This document shows, piece by piece, positions 27,435 to 36,439 of a DNA stretch of 64,000 bases (positions within the stretch are counted from its first letter, which is position 1; each line of letters opens with the position of its first letter). Made by a program: the position numbers and the translations under genes. The notes under the pieces are model-generated. The model was not told the DNA's origin. It made no database searches and saw only the letters and a list, made by a program, of their open reading frames with translations. Source of the stretch: DATATB01 sp036268995 (GTDB taxonomy: Bacteria > Planctomycetota > Planctomycetia > Pirellulales > PNKZ01); the NCBI GenBank assembly GCA_036268995.1, contig DATATB010000025.1:1-64000 (forward strand), given 5' to 3'.

Positions 27435-29210
27435 TTACGAAAACAGACTTTCGGCAGCCGCCTGCGCCCAGCGATTGAGCGGATCCCACCACACGCCCAA
27501 CACCAGCACCGGAATCGAGATCAGCGCCACGAACACGCCCTCGGGCGAGGTCAGCGAGAAGCTGACCGGCACGTGGTCGTCCGGCTCGGGATCCAGCGCC
27601 ATGACCTTCACCACGCGCAGATAATAAAACAGACTGATCACCGTGTTGATGCCGCCGATCACCAGCAGCGTAAACAAGACGGGATATCGATTGGGATCGG
27701 CCGCTAGCGGCGCAAAGGCCAGGAATTTTGCGGCAAATCCGGCCAACGGCGGCAAGCCCAGCAGGCTCACCAGAATGATCGACAGGCAGATCACCAGGCC
27801 GGGCGAGCGGCGGATCAGACCGCCGTACGCCGCGATCTCCTCGGTGCGCATCGCATTGCGGAGGAACGCCACGATGGCGAAGGCGCCGAGATTCATAAAC
27901 AGATACACGCCCACATAAAAGCACAACGCCCCGATCGCCTGTCGGGCCAGGGCCGGGTTGTCGTCCATCACCGCCACGGCCGCGGCCACCGGCATCATCA
28001 TGTAGCCGGCGTGCGCAATGGTGGAATACGCCAGCAGCCGCTTGATGTTCGTCTGCCCATACGCGGCCAGGTTGCCGAACGTGCAGGTGATCGCGGCCAA
28101 CAGGGCGATGAGTCCCACGATGTAGTGCCGCGTCTTGGCTAGATTCGTGTTGACGTCGGGATTCGTAGGTGCCGCGAGTCGAGCGGCACCCGGTTTCGAT
28201 GCGGGCTGCGGCTTCTCGTGAGCAGTGAGCACAATCGGGGTCTTGTGAACCGTGCGGTGCTCCAGCCCGGCTCGGCTCGCCGGGCCTACGGAAATCGCGG
28301 CCAACTCTCTGGCTTCCGGCTCCGGAGCGTAGCTGAAGCCGATGGCCACGCGCAGCAGCAGGGCCAAGGCGGCGGCTTTCGAGGCCACCGAGAGAAAGGC
28401 GTTGACTTCGGCACTGGCGCCTTCGAACACGTCGGGACACCAGAAGTGGAACGGCACGGCCGAGAGCTTGAACGCCAGCCCGACCATCAACATTAGCCCG
28501 CCCAGCAAGAGCACGGTCTGCCGCTCGGCAAACATGTCGGCCGGCATGTGGGCCAACTGCTGGGCCATCGTGGGCAAGTGCAGCGTGCCCAGCGCGCCGG
28601 CCAACAGGCTGATGCCGTAGAGCATGACACCGGCGGTGCCGGCACCGTAGACCGAATACTTGAGCGCCGCTTCGCTGCTTTTGGCCCGGCCCTTGAGCAT
28701 GCCCGCCAGGGCGTACGACGGAACGCTGGCCATTTCCACGCCCAGGAACACCATGAACAGGTGATTGGCCGAAGCCATGATGCACATGCCCAGCGTGCCG
28801 CCCAGGATCAGCGTGTAAAAATCGGGGCTGTCTTCGCGGTCGGGAATGCCCGACAGCCAGGTGAAGAACAAGAACAGGATCGCAAACACCAGCAGCACGG
28901 TGCGGAAATATACGGTCAGCGTGTCGAACACCAGCAGGCCGTCGAAGATCGGCGTGCTGAGCACGGCATCGGACGGAAACGCCAGGTCGACGTCGTGAAA
29001 CAGATAACGCCAGGGGGCTGCGAAATAGAGAGCGATCAGCGTGCCCGGCAGCGCGATAAAAAACGAATTGAACCGCCGCCCAAAGCGCGGCAGCCGTACC
29101 AACAGCATGACCACGATCGTCACGCACAGCAGCAGCTCGGGCATGAAGCCCGGCAGCGAAGTATCGAGCGTGTCACGCAGCAGGTTATTGATCAGCGTAT
29201 CGAAGTTCAC
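27435..29210 (-). CDS. nuoN: NADH-quinone oxidoreductase subunit N
   Basis: The 591-residue polytopic protein is the antiporter-like subunit NuoN in the membrane arm of complex I. It shows LAGMLKGRAKSSEAALKYSVYGA, VGLAFKLSAVPFHFWCPDVFEG and QTNIKRLLAYSTIAHAGYM (each a canonical segment). The usual length is about 480-520. About 43 extra residues (307-349) are encoded by a dispersed repeat at 28165-28291. They fall in a loop between membrane helices and stay in frame. The gene follows nuoM by 56 bp. Confidence 0.93.
   Translation of the reverse strand: MNFDTLINNLLRDTLDTSLPGFMPELLLCVTIVVMLLVRLPRFGRRFNSFFIALPGTLIALYFAAPWRYLFHDVDLAFPSDAVLSTPIFDGLLVFDTLTVYFRTVLLVFAILFLFFTWLSGIPDREDSPDFYTLILGGTLGMCIMASANHLFMVFLGVEMASVPSYALAGMLKGRAKSSEAALKYSVYGAGTAGVMLYGISLLAGALGTLHLPTMAQQLAHMPADMFAERQTVLLLGGLMLMVGLAFKLSAVPFHFWCPDVFEGASAEVNAFLSVASKAAALALLLRVAIGFSYAPEPEARELAAISVGPASRAGLEHRTVHKTPIVLTAHEKPQPASKPGAARLAAPTNPDVNTNLAKTRHYIVGLIALLAAITCTFGNLAAYGQTNIKRLLAYSTIAHAGYMMMPVAAAVAVMDDNPALARQAIGALCFYVGVYLFMNLGAFAIVAFLRNAMRTEEIAAYGGLIRRSPGLVICLSIILVSLLGLPPLAGFAAKFLAFAPLAADPNRYPVLFTLLVIGGINTVISLFYYLRVVKVMALDPEPDDHVPVSFSLTSPEGVFVALISIPVLVLGVWWDPLNRWAQAAAESLFS
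28165..28291. repeat. dispersed repeat inserted in frame within nuoN
   Basis: The left block 28165-28189 matches 59226-59250 with two mismatches in 25 bp, including the hairpin GTGCCGC...GCGGCAC. The right block 28265-28291 matches 59277-59303 with one mismatch in 27 bp, including GGCTCGGCTCGCCGGGCCTA. Order and orientation are the same at both loci and only the spacer differs (75 versus 26 bp). One copy is intergenic and this one is coding. Confidence 0.88.
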
Positions 29211-29266
29211 GGTCTCAACTCGTTTTCAGTCGGATGCTGGCCCCAATCGCAGGGCATTCATTGCGG

Positions 29267-31117
29267 CTACCGGGGCAATCGCGAGAGCGGCCAATCGACG
29301 CCCCAGTACTTCACTGCCGGCGGCTGTTGATCGAGCACGGCCGTCACCTTCGGCGGCTGCTGCATGGCGGTTTGCTCCTTCGCCCGCTCGGTCCGCGGTT
29401 CTTTCACGTCTTCGGTCCAGCGAGCCAATTGCTTCACGTTCCGCTCGACGCTGGGCGTGACGTAATTAAAGATCGCCTGGGGGTAGACGCCGAACAGGAT
29501 GGCGAAGAACAGCAGCGGCGCGGCAATCGCCAGCTCGCGCGGCTTGAGCGGGTAGAGATGGTCGCCGTGCGGACCTTTGTATTCGGGTCCCAGGTACACG
29601 CGCTGCAACGTCCAGAGAATGTATCCGGCAGTGAGGATGACCGTGCCGGCCGAGATGACCGCCAGCGTTTTGCTGAAGCTCCAGACGCTGAGCGTGACGA
29701 ACACTTCGCCGATGAAGCCGCACAAGCCCGGCAGACCCAAGCCGGCGAAGAAGATGCCGAAGGCCAGCCCGCTGTAAACCGGCATGCGGCCGAACAGCCC
29801 GCCGAACTGGTCGAGGTTGCGGTGATGCACGCGTTCGTAGACCACGCCGACCATGAAGAACATGCCGGCCGAGCTGATGCCGTGGGCCAGCATCTGGAAC
29901 ACGGCGCCGGTCATGCCCATCGCCCAATAGTCGGAATTGAACTGATTGCCGGCCACGGCGCTCCACACGCCGATGCCCAGCACCACGTAGCCCATGTGGC
30001 TGACGGAGCTGTAGGCCACCAGCCGCTTGAAATCCTTCTGAGCCAAGGCGGCGAACGCGCCGTAGATCATGCTCACCACGCCGATCAGGCAGACGACCCA
30101 GGCCAGGTCGTAACCCGCGTCGGGACAGATCGGATAGCAAATCCGGATAATGCCATAGCCGCCCATCTTCAGCAGCACGCCGGCCAGGATCATCGAGATG
30201 GGCGTGGGGGCCTCGACGTGCGCATCGGGCAGCCAGGTGTGTACCGGCACGATCGGCACCTTGATGGCAAAGCCGATGAACAATAGCACGAACGCCCACC
30301 ATTGCAGGGTCAGGCCGAACAGCAGCGGTTCGTCGAACAGGTTGGTGTGCTGGCCCATCTGCGCCAGGGCCAGGATGTTGAAGGTGTGCATCGGTGGCAC
30401 GTCCTGGTTGCCGGTAACCGCGGTGCGCACCTCTTCGGTGATTCGCGGATGCAGGTGCATTTCGGACCATTTCACGGCCGGATTCTCGGCCCCGGCCACC
30501 AGGTCGCTCGACTTGGCCAGCGTGACCAAATCGCTATTGAAGTACAGCATCAGAATGGCGATCAGCATCAGCACGCTGCCCAGCAGCGTGTAGAGGAAGA
30601 ACTTGATGGCGGCGTATTCGCGCCGCGGGCCGCCCCACACGCCGATGAGAAAATACATCGGCAGGAGCATGACTTCCCAGAACACGTAGAACAGGAAGAA
30701 GTCGAGCGACAGGAACACGCCCAGCATGCCCGTCTCGAGCAGCAGAAACAGGATGCAGTACGCCTTGACGTGCTTGTCGATCGGCCAGCTCGCGCCCATC
30801 GCCAGCACCGTGGAAAACGACGTCAGCAGCAGCAGCGCGAAGCTGATGCCGTCCATGCCCATGAAGTAGTAGATATTGAACGACGGGATCCAATCGAGCG
30901 AAAACGCATCCTGCATCTGGCCCACGCCGAGCTGAAATCGCGGGTTCTCGCCGGGAATGGCCAGGATGACCGTCAGCACGAAGACGATCAGCGTGACGAC
31001 CAGGCTGACCCACTTGATGACGTCCGGTCTTTCCTTAGGCAGAAACGCCACGATCAGCGCGCCCAACGCCGGCAGGAAGACAATCAGGCTCAACAACAAC
31101 ACGGCTTGTGACTGCAT
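29267..31117 (-). CDS. nuoM: NADH-quinone oxidoreductase subunit M
   Basis: This 616-residue antiporter-like subunit of the complex I membrane arm contains MGMDGISFALLLLTSF, FFLFYVFWEVMLLPMYFLIG, KVPIVPVHTWLPDAHVEAPT and FKRLVAYSSVSHMGYV, the usual proton-channel segments with Glu and Lys residues. About 100 residues are added in a loop (around 200-245) and at the hydrophilic C-terminus compared with the E. coli subunit. It lies between the broken nuoL and nuoN. Confidence 0.95.
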   Translation of the reverse strand: MQSQAVLLLSLIVFLPALGALIVAFLPKERPDVIKWVSLVVTLIVFVLTVILAIPGENPRFQLGVGQMQDAFSLDWIPSFNIYYFMGMDGISFALLLLTSFSTVLAMGASWPIDKHVKAYCILFLLLETGMLGVFLSLDFFLFYVFWEVMLLPMYFLIGVWGGPRREYAAIKFFLYTLLGSVLMLIAILMLYFNSDLVTLAKSSDLVAGAENPAVKWSEMHLHPRITEEVRTAVTGNQDVPPMHTFNILALAQMGQHTNLFDEPLLFGLTLQWWAFVLLFIGFAIKVPIVPVHTWLPDAHVEAPTPISMILAGVLLKMGGYGIIRICYPICPDAGYDLAWVVCLIGVVSMIYGAFAALAQKDFKRLVAYSSVSHMGYVVLGIGVWSAVAGNQFNSDYWAMGMTGAVFQMLAHGISSAGMFFMVGVVYERVHHRNLDQFGGLFGRMPVYSGLAFGIFFAGLGLPGLCGFIGEVFVTLSVWSFSKTLAVISAGTVILTAGYILWTLQRVYLGPEYKGPHGDHLYPLKPRELAIAAPLLFFAILFGVYPQAIFNYVTPSVERNVKQLARWTEDVKEPRTERAKEQTAMQQPPKVTAVLDQQPPAVKYWGVDWPLSRLPR

Positions 31118-31141
31118 GGTTCGTTCGCTTTAGTGCAATTG

Positions 31142-31208
31142 GTAGGGTGGGCACTACCCACCACGCTTTTTATGTTCGGTCAGTCATGGTGGGCAGTGCC
31201 CACCCTAC
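31142..31208. repeat. inverted repeat between nuoL fragment and nuoM
   Basis: The arms 31142-31163 and 31187-31208 are inverted copies matching 21 of 22 positions (core GTAGGGTGGGCACT). The loop is AT-richer. The element fills the gap between the C-terminal nuoL fragment and nuoM, where it would form a strong hairpin in the nuo transcript. Confidence 0.85.
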
Positions 31209-31219
31209 ATTGAATGGTC

Positions 31220-31768
31220 TCATGGCCCGGCCGCTGCGCTCCACTTGATCAGCACCGTCAGGGCCACGAAGCCGATGACGATCAGCATCACGTATTGCCG
31301 CAGCTTGCCGGTCTGCACGCTGCGCAGCGATTGGCCGGCCGAGTAGGTCCAGTAAGCGGTGAGGTTCACGATGCCGTCGACCAGGTAGCGGTCGAGCATG
31401 TCGTCGAAAGAAGCGATCTTCTTTGCCAGGCGCGCCAGGAACTCGATGAAGGCGTCGATCACCTGCCGGTCGAAGCGGGCCACCTGGCCGCCGATAAACA
31501 TCACCGGCCGCACGAAAATGAAGTCGTACAGCTCGTCGAAATACCATTTGTTCTTGAGAAACACGTAGATGCCGTAGAACTGCTGCCGCGCTTCTTCCGG
31601 GCTGAGGATTCGCCAGCCGTAGAACACGCTGGCCAGCAGAAAACCGGCGGCTGCCGTGGAAAAGGCCACGATCGTGGCCGTCCAGTGGATGTCGGTGGCG
31701 TGGCTGAGGTGCTCGTTGGGATGATGCAGCGTGCCGATCAGCATGGCTTCGGCCAGCTTGTCATGCAA
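31220..31768 (-). CDS. nuoL: C-terminal part of NuoL, downstream of an in-frame amber codon
   Basis: These 182 residues match the end of NuoL: PNEHLSHATDIHW, AAAGFLLASVFYGW, NKWYFDELYDFIFVRP, the long amphipathic helix region and SVQTGKLRQYVMLIVIGF with the last helix. The fragment is in the same reading frame as the upstream nuoL segment and is separated from it by TAG at 31784-31786 and five sense codons. A TTG at 31768 could start it but has no Shine-Dalgarno site. It is more likely a severed part of one gene than an independent subunit. Confidence 0.8.
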   Translation of the reverse strand: MHDKLAEAMLIGTLHHPNEHLSHATDIHWTATIVAFSTAAAGFLLASVFYGWRILSPEEARQQFYGIYVFLKNKWYFDELYDFIFVRPVMFIGGQVARFDRQVIDAFIEFLARLAKKIASFDDMLDRYLVDGIVNLTAYWTYSAGQSLRSVQTGKLRQYVMLIVIGFVALTVLIKWSAAAGP

Positions 31769-31783
31769 CAGCCCGGCCGGCCG

Positions 31784-33670
31784 CTACTGCTCGAGCCAGT
31801 CGGCCACGCCAATCACACCTGGAAAGCTCCAGCCGATGGCCAGCGCAAACACCGCCAGCACGACCAGCGGCATGTACATCACTTTGGGCGACTCGTGGGC
31901 ATGCTCGTACACGTGATGATCGCGGGGCACGCCGGCAAAGGTCAGATACCACAGCCGGAACATGTAAAACGCGGTGAGTGATGCGCCGCCGGCAGCCGCG
32001 AAAAAGAACACCGCGCCGTGCGTGGGATTGTGATGCCAGAACGAAAGCGCCTGGGCGATGATCGCGTCTTTGGAGTAGTAGCCGCTGAAGCCGATGAGAA
32101 ACGGAATGCCGGCCCCGATGATCGCCAGGCAGCCCACGAGCATGGTATAGGCGGTCCAGGGCATCTTGTGCCGCAGCCCGCCCATCATCGGCATTTCGTT
32201 GGTGTGCGTGGCATGGATCACCGAGCCGGAGCACATGAACAGCAGGCTCTTGAAGAAGGCGTGCGTGATCAGGTGGAACATGCCGGCCACCCAGCCGCCG
32301 ACGCCCAGGGCCAGCATCATGTAGCCCAACTGGCTGACGGTGGAATAGGCCAACACGCGCTTGATGTCGGTGGCCACCACCGCGATCGTGGCCGCCAGCA
32401 CCAGCGTGATTGCTCCCGCGTAGGCCACGACGAGCAGCACCTCGGGCGCAAACACCGGATAGAACCGGCCGGTGAGATACACGCCGGCGGCCACCATCGT
32501 AGCGGAGTGCACCAGCGCCGAGACGGGCGTGGGACCTTCCATCGCGTCGGGCAGCCACACGTGCAGCGGAAACTGTGCGCTCTTGCCTACGCAGCCGCAA
32601 AAAATGCCGACGCCGGCAATCACCAGCAGCCAGTAGCCGTAGCCCTGGTTGCGCCAGCCGCTGAGTTCGGATTGGATCTCCATTTCGGCGTCGATCGGCT
32701 TGTGGCCGGCGCCTTCGTGGTCGCGAACGATGCTGGCCACGTGGTCGGAAGCGGCGGCGCGAACCATGCCCGGCGGCGTGAGCAGAGCGTAGTTGTTCGC
32801 CGGGTCGCGGACCTGGCTGAAGATGCCGCGCTCGACGACCTTGCCATCGGCGTCGGAGAGATCGCCGAACGAGAACGTGCCGAGGCTGGCCCAGAGGGCC
32901 ATCATGCCGATGATCATGCCGAAATCGCCGACGCGATTGACAATGAACGCCTTGTTCGCCGCGTTGCTGGCGCTCTTGCGTTCGATGTAAAAGCCGATGA
33001 GAAAATACGAACAAATGCCGACAAGTTCCCAAAAGACAAAGACCATCGCCACGTTGCCGGCGATGACGATGCCCAGCATGCTGAAGCAGAACAGCGAAAG
33101 GTACTGAAAGAAGCGATGGAAGCGGCCGTGGCGGTGCAGGTGCTGGCCGTCGGAAAGCACGACCTGGTGATCCACCACGTCGTGCAGCTCGTCGTGCATG
33201 TAGCCGATCGCGTAGAAGTGGATGCACGAGGCAATCAGCGTGACCATGCAAAACATGGCCACGGTAAGCGAGTCGATGTAATAGCTGATCGTGACCCGCA
33301 GCTTGCCGAAGCTCCCGAGCGTGTACCAGACGCCGCTGAACGATTTGGGCGGCGTGAGCTTGGGCACGTGCTCAGCGTGGCCGGTAGATTCGGCCTGGTG
33401 TTCGGCGGCCTGCGCCTCGTGGCCGGCTACGATGGGCGCATGGCCGGATTCGTGCGCGGCGGCGCCGACAGCGCCGAACGTGCCGCACCAGCCGATGAAG
33501 CCGATCGCCGAGAGGATGAACGAGCAGACGATGGCCGCGGTGGCGATGTAGCTGGCGCCCACGCCGTGCTTGCCCAGCTTGGGCCCCAGTAGCACGATCA
33601 CCACGAACGAGGCCAACGGCAGCAGCCAGGCGGCCATCAGCAGCGCGGGAAGGAGTTGACCCAGTTCCAT
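31784..33670 (-). CDS. nuoL: NADH-quinone oxidoreductase subunit L, ended early by TAG
   Basis: The 628 residues cover the N-terminal and central part of NuoL, the distal proton-pumping subunit: VFWELVGICSYFLIGFYIER, NRVGDFGMIIGMMAL, FPLHVWLPDAMEGPTPVSAL, TDIKRVLAYSTVSQLGYM. A His-rich loop lies near residues 70-105. The reading frame ends WLEQ-TAG. The codons after TAG continue RPAG and the rest of NuoL, so the stop falls inside an apparently conserved LEQxRPxG stretch. The lateral helix and final membrane helix are therefore encoded by the separate downstream segment. Confidence 0.93.
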   Translation of the reverse strand: MELGQLLPALLMAAWLLPLASFVVIVLLGPKLGKHGVGASYIATAAIVCSFILSAIGFIGWCGTFGAVGAAAHESGHAPIVAGHEAQAAEHQAESTGHAEHVPKLTPPKSFSGVWYTLGSFGKLRVTISYYIDSLTVAMFCMVTLIASCIHFYAIGYMHDELHDVVDHQVVLSDGQHLHRHGRFHRFFQYLSLFCFSMLGIVIAGNVAMVFVFWELVGICSYFLIGFYIERKSASNAANKAFIVNRVGDFGMIIGMMALWASLGTFSFGDLSDADGKVVERGIFSQVRDPANNYALLTPPGMVRAAASDHVASIVRDHEGAGHKPIDAEMEIQSELSGWRNQGYGYWLLVIAGVGIFCGCVGKSAQFPLHVWLPDAMEGPTPVSALVHSATMVAAGVYLTGRFYPVFAPEVLLVVAYAGAITLVLAATIAVVATDIKRVLAYSTVSQLGYMMLALGVGGWVAGMFHLITHAFFKSLLFMCSGSVIHATHTNEMPMMGGLRHKMPWTAYTMLVGCLAIIGAGIPFLIGFSGYYSKDAIIAQALSFWHHNPTHGAVFFFAAAGGASLTAFYMFRLWYLTFAGVPRDHHVYEHAHESPKVMYMPLVVLAVFALAIGWSFPGVIGVADWLEQ

Positions 33671-33733
33671 GAGCAGTTTTTTCTAATCGTCAGTTGGGAG
33701 ACGCGCGTCAGTGCAAAGCTGCCGGACGATGGA

Positions 33734-34078
33734 TTAACCCTTGAGCTCGTCGGCGCGATCCACGTCGACGGTGGAGTGGTTGTTATAAAAGTTGAGGGCA
33801 ATCGCCAGGGCCACGGCCGCTTCGGCCGCCGCCAGCACAATCACGAATAGGGCCACGAAATGGCCGTCCAGCCCCAGGCCATAAGAGCCTTCGCTTTGCA
33901 GGAACTCGCTGCCGAAGGCCACGAAGTTGATGTTGGCGCCGTTGAGCACCAGTTCGATGCCCATCAGCACGCCCAGGGCATTGCGCTTGGTGGCCATGCA
34001 CACCGCGCCGGAGACAAACAGGATGGCGCCCACGGCCATGTAGTGAGCCACGCCGATCGGTTGTGAAAGCACGTCCAT
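33734..34078 (-). CDS. nuoK: NADH-quinone oxidoreductase subunit K
   Basis: A 114-residue protein with three membrane helices. RNALGVLMGIELVLNGANIN and FVIVLAAAEAAVALAIAL contain the two membrane-embedded glutamates needed for proton transfer. Length is close to the usual 100-110. It sits between nuoJ and nuoL in the normal order. Confidence 0.95.
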   Translation of the reverse strand: MDVLSQPIGVAHYMAVGAILFVSGAVCMATKRNALGVLMGIELVLNGANINFVAFGSEFLQSEGSYGLGLDGHFVALFVIVLAAAEAAVALAIALNFYNNHSTVDVDRADELKG

Positions 34079-34130
34079 CGATCAAGTTCCCAGTGTCATC
34101 GCTTGCCAGACTTTCTTCGCCTGCCCGGGC

Positions 34131-34859
34131 TTAGCCAACTCCGCCTGATCCAATGCCGCCGGCCCGTTTCTTGGTGCGGGCCAGATATGCCGCCCCGATC
34201 AGCACGACCAGCAAGTGCACCGACACAATTTCGAACGGCAACAGGTAGCCCACCATGCCGCCGGTCAGCTTACTGGGCGGCGATTCAAGCTTGTCGACGC
34301 GCACGCCGAGCAGACCCATGCCGATCCGCGCCGCGGTATTGCGCTGCACGACTTCGCGGTCGACTGCGTCCTCGGTTTTAGCCGGGGCCTTCGTTGCGTG
34401 AGGATCGGTTGCGCTAACCAATTGGGCCGGTGCGCGACCGTGGCTGGAATGGCCCTCGGCGGCATCAGCCGCGGCCGGACGATTCTGCCAAGCGCGGACG
34501 CTAAAGCCGGCCGGCACGAGAATGGCCAGCAGGCAGCCGCTCAGCAGAAAGGCCAAAATCCAATCGCCGCCGCCCGTTTTCATCGAGACAAACGGCCCTT
34601 GGGCCGTGAGCATCACGCCGAACACCAGCAGCACCAGCGTGCCGCCGACGTAAATCAGCAGTTGCATCGAGCCGACGAAATCGGCGCCGGCCAGAAAGAA
34701 CAGGCCAGCTATCGCGCCCAGCGACACGATCAGATACAAGGCCATCCGCACGATATTGCTGGAGAGCACCACGGCCACGCCGAACACGCAGGCCACGATC
34801 GAAAACAGCAGGAAGAATACCGTGTGCCAATTGATCGGAGCCCAGTGGCTGAAGTCCAT
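34131..34859 (-). CDS. nuoJ: NADH-quinone oxidoreductase subunit J
   Basis: This 242-residue membrane-arm subunit has the expected helices, including GADFVGSMQLLIYVGGTLVL, which contains the pi-bulge helix region of NuoJ. About 60 extra hydrophilic residues (130-190) lie between helices 4 and 5. The segment FEIVSVHLLVVLIGAAYLAR closes the protein. It starts 5 bp after the nuoH stop, so it is co-transcribed. Confidence 0.94.
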   Translation of the reverse strand: MDFSHWAPINWHTVFFLLFSIVACVFGVAVVLSSNIVRMALYLIVSLGAIAGLFFLAGADFVGSMQLLIYVGGTLVLLVFGVMLTAQGPFVSMKTGGGDWILAFLLSGCLLAILVPAGFSVRAWQNRPAAADAAEGHSSHGRAPAQLVSATDPHATKAPAKTEDAVDREVVQRNTAARIGMGLLGVRVDKLESPPSKLTGGMVGYLLPFEIVSVHLLVVLIGAAYLARTKKRAGGIGSGGVG

Positions 34860-34864
34860 CGCTG

Positions 34865-36133
34865 CTACCCTTCCTTTCGGGCAGCCGCGGCCGCGGGAGC
34901 CCGGCTCGGCAAAGCTTTAATAGCGACCGGCGCTTTGACGGCAACTGACTCGCCTGCGGCACGCGCCACTGGCACGACGGGTTCGGTTGGCCCAGTCGGC
35001 CCGCTGTCTTGCGGTGCCCGTTCGTATTCGGCATACGGCCGTGCTCGCAACCCGATGCCGCCGGGCAGCAAATACGTCCAGAACACGGCGCCCAGGAACA
35101 TGGCGCAGGCGATCGGCGTGCAGTATTTCAAGCAGACTCGCATCACCTGGTCGATGCGCAATCGCGGCAGCGTCCAGCGGGCCCACATCATGAACGTGAC
35201 CCAGGCCACGCACTTGATAATGAAATTCAGCATCCCCAGGAAATTGCCGATGTACTCGGCCACTGGGCCATTGGCGGCCGTGAGCCCCAGCCAATGCGTG
35301 ATCGGCAGCGGGCCGTTCCAGCCGCCGAAGAACAAAATGGCGGCCAGGCCGCTGACGGCGAACATCGAGCCGTACTCGGCCATGAAGAAATAGCTCCACC
35401 GCAAACCGGAGTATTCGGTGTGAAAGCCGGCCACCAGTTCGCTTTCGGCCTCGGCCAGATCGAACGGGGCGCGGTTGACGCTGGCCATGGCGCAGGTGAA
35501 GAAGACCCAGAACGTGATGAACGTAAATGGATCATGAAAGATCAGCCAGTTGATGAACAAGCCCGATTGGATTTCGCCGATTTCGACCAGGTTCATCGTG
35601 CCGGCGATCATTACCGGAACCACGACGCACAGGCCCAGCGGCACTTCGTAGCTGACGACTTGGGCCGCCTCGCGCATCGAGCCGAACAGCGACCACTTCG
35701 AGGCCGAGGCGTAGCCGGCCAGGATCACGCCAAAAACTTCCAGCCCCAGCACGGCCAGGATGAAGAACACGCCGACGTTCAAATCCAGCGCCACCCAGCC
35801 ATCGGCGAAGGGCAGGGCCAGGTACGCGCAGAACGACGCGCAAAAACTGATGTAGGGGGCCATGCGAAACAGCATGCCGTCGGCCCCATTGGGCATCAGG
35901 TCTTCTTTGCTGATGAGTTTCAGCCCGTCGGCCAAAGTTTGCAGCCAGCCGAACTTGCCACCGACGCGCGTGGGGCCCAGGCGATCCTGGATGCGACCGG
36001 CGATCTTGCGCTCCATCCAGATGAACACAAGCGCGCCGCCGGCGATGACGTTGATCAGCAGCGCGGCATGCACCAGCGCGGCGATCAGGTAGGCCAACCA
36101 GATGGGCAGATATTGTGAAAGCGCTAGAGCCAC
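34865..36133 (-). CDS. nuoH: NADH-quinone oxidoreductase subunit H
   Basis: About 422 residues. NuoH joins the hydrophilic arm to the membrane arm and forms the quinone site. FIWMERKIAGRIQDRLGPTR, DGLKLISKEDLMP, NRAPFDLAEAESELVAGFHT and EYSGLRWSYFFMAEY are diagnostic. GTG at 36133 (VALALSQYLPIW) was chosen because upstream codons to 36307 lack similarity. There is no clear Shine-Dalgarno site. The C-terminal 60 residues are Ala/Pro-rich and unusual. Confidence 0.93.
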   Translation of the reverse strand: MALALSQYLPIWLAYLIAALVHAALLINVIAGGALVFIWMERKIAGRIQDRLGPTRVGGKFGWLQTLADGLKLISKEDLMPNGADGMLFRMAPYISFCASFCAYLALPFADGWVALDLNVGVFFILAVLGLEVFGVILAGYASASKWSLFGSMREAAQVVSYEVPLGLCVVVPVMIAGTMNLVEIGEIQSGLFINWLIFHDPFTFITFWVFFTCAMASVNRAPFDLAEAESELVAGFHTEYSGLRWSYFFMAEYGSMFAVSGLAAILFFGGWNGPLPITHWLGLTAANGPVAEYIGNFLGMLNFIIKCVAWVTFMMWARWTLPRLRIDQVMRVCLKYCTPIACAMFLGAVFWTYLLPGGIGLRARPYAEYERAPQDSGPTGPTEPVVPVARAAGESVAVKAPVAIKALPSRAPAAAAARKEG

Positions 36134-36439
36134 GAGACCACGCTTGTTTTGGCAAGGCACGAAGCGGCGATGGCATCCGGCGGCCACCCACTCGCGCCGT
36201 AGCCCAACGGCCCAAAAGGGTTTCCCAGTGCCGGCGTTACGATAAATCCACCGGCAAACCGGCCCGCAAGATTGTGAAATATTGCACAAAGCCACCGCTG
36301 CCCACAAGCCCCTCGGGGCGGTTTTTGGAGCCCGGGGGTGCGACGGTGAGCGGCCGGTGGAATCACCGGTGCGAGCACCGGGGCTAAATGCCGTTATTCC
36401 GCATTCAGCATTCCGACTTCAGCGTTCCGCATCGCGCCG
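36134..36439. other. 306-bp gap between nuoD and nuoH
   Basis: No gene is seen. The right half holds short hairpin words (CCGGTGGAATCACCGG near 36354-36369 and CACCGGGGCT after it) followed by degenerate TTCCGCATTC/ATTCCGACTTC words at about 36398-36430, which also occur near 22785 and 26880. It is the longest break in the nuo cluster and could hold a processing site or an internal promoter. Confidence 0.5.

Noticed and set aside
31784..31786. Pyrrolysine at the nuoL TAG
   Set aside because: No pyl genes or suppressor tRNA are visible in the window and many genes here end in TAG. Nonsense mutation or sequencing error is simpler, though not excluded.
32018..33592. 524-codon plus-strand open frame opposite nuoL
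   Set aside because: It lies wholly antisense to nuoL with no recognisable domain and typical shadow composition.
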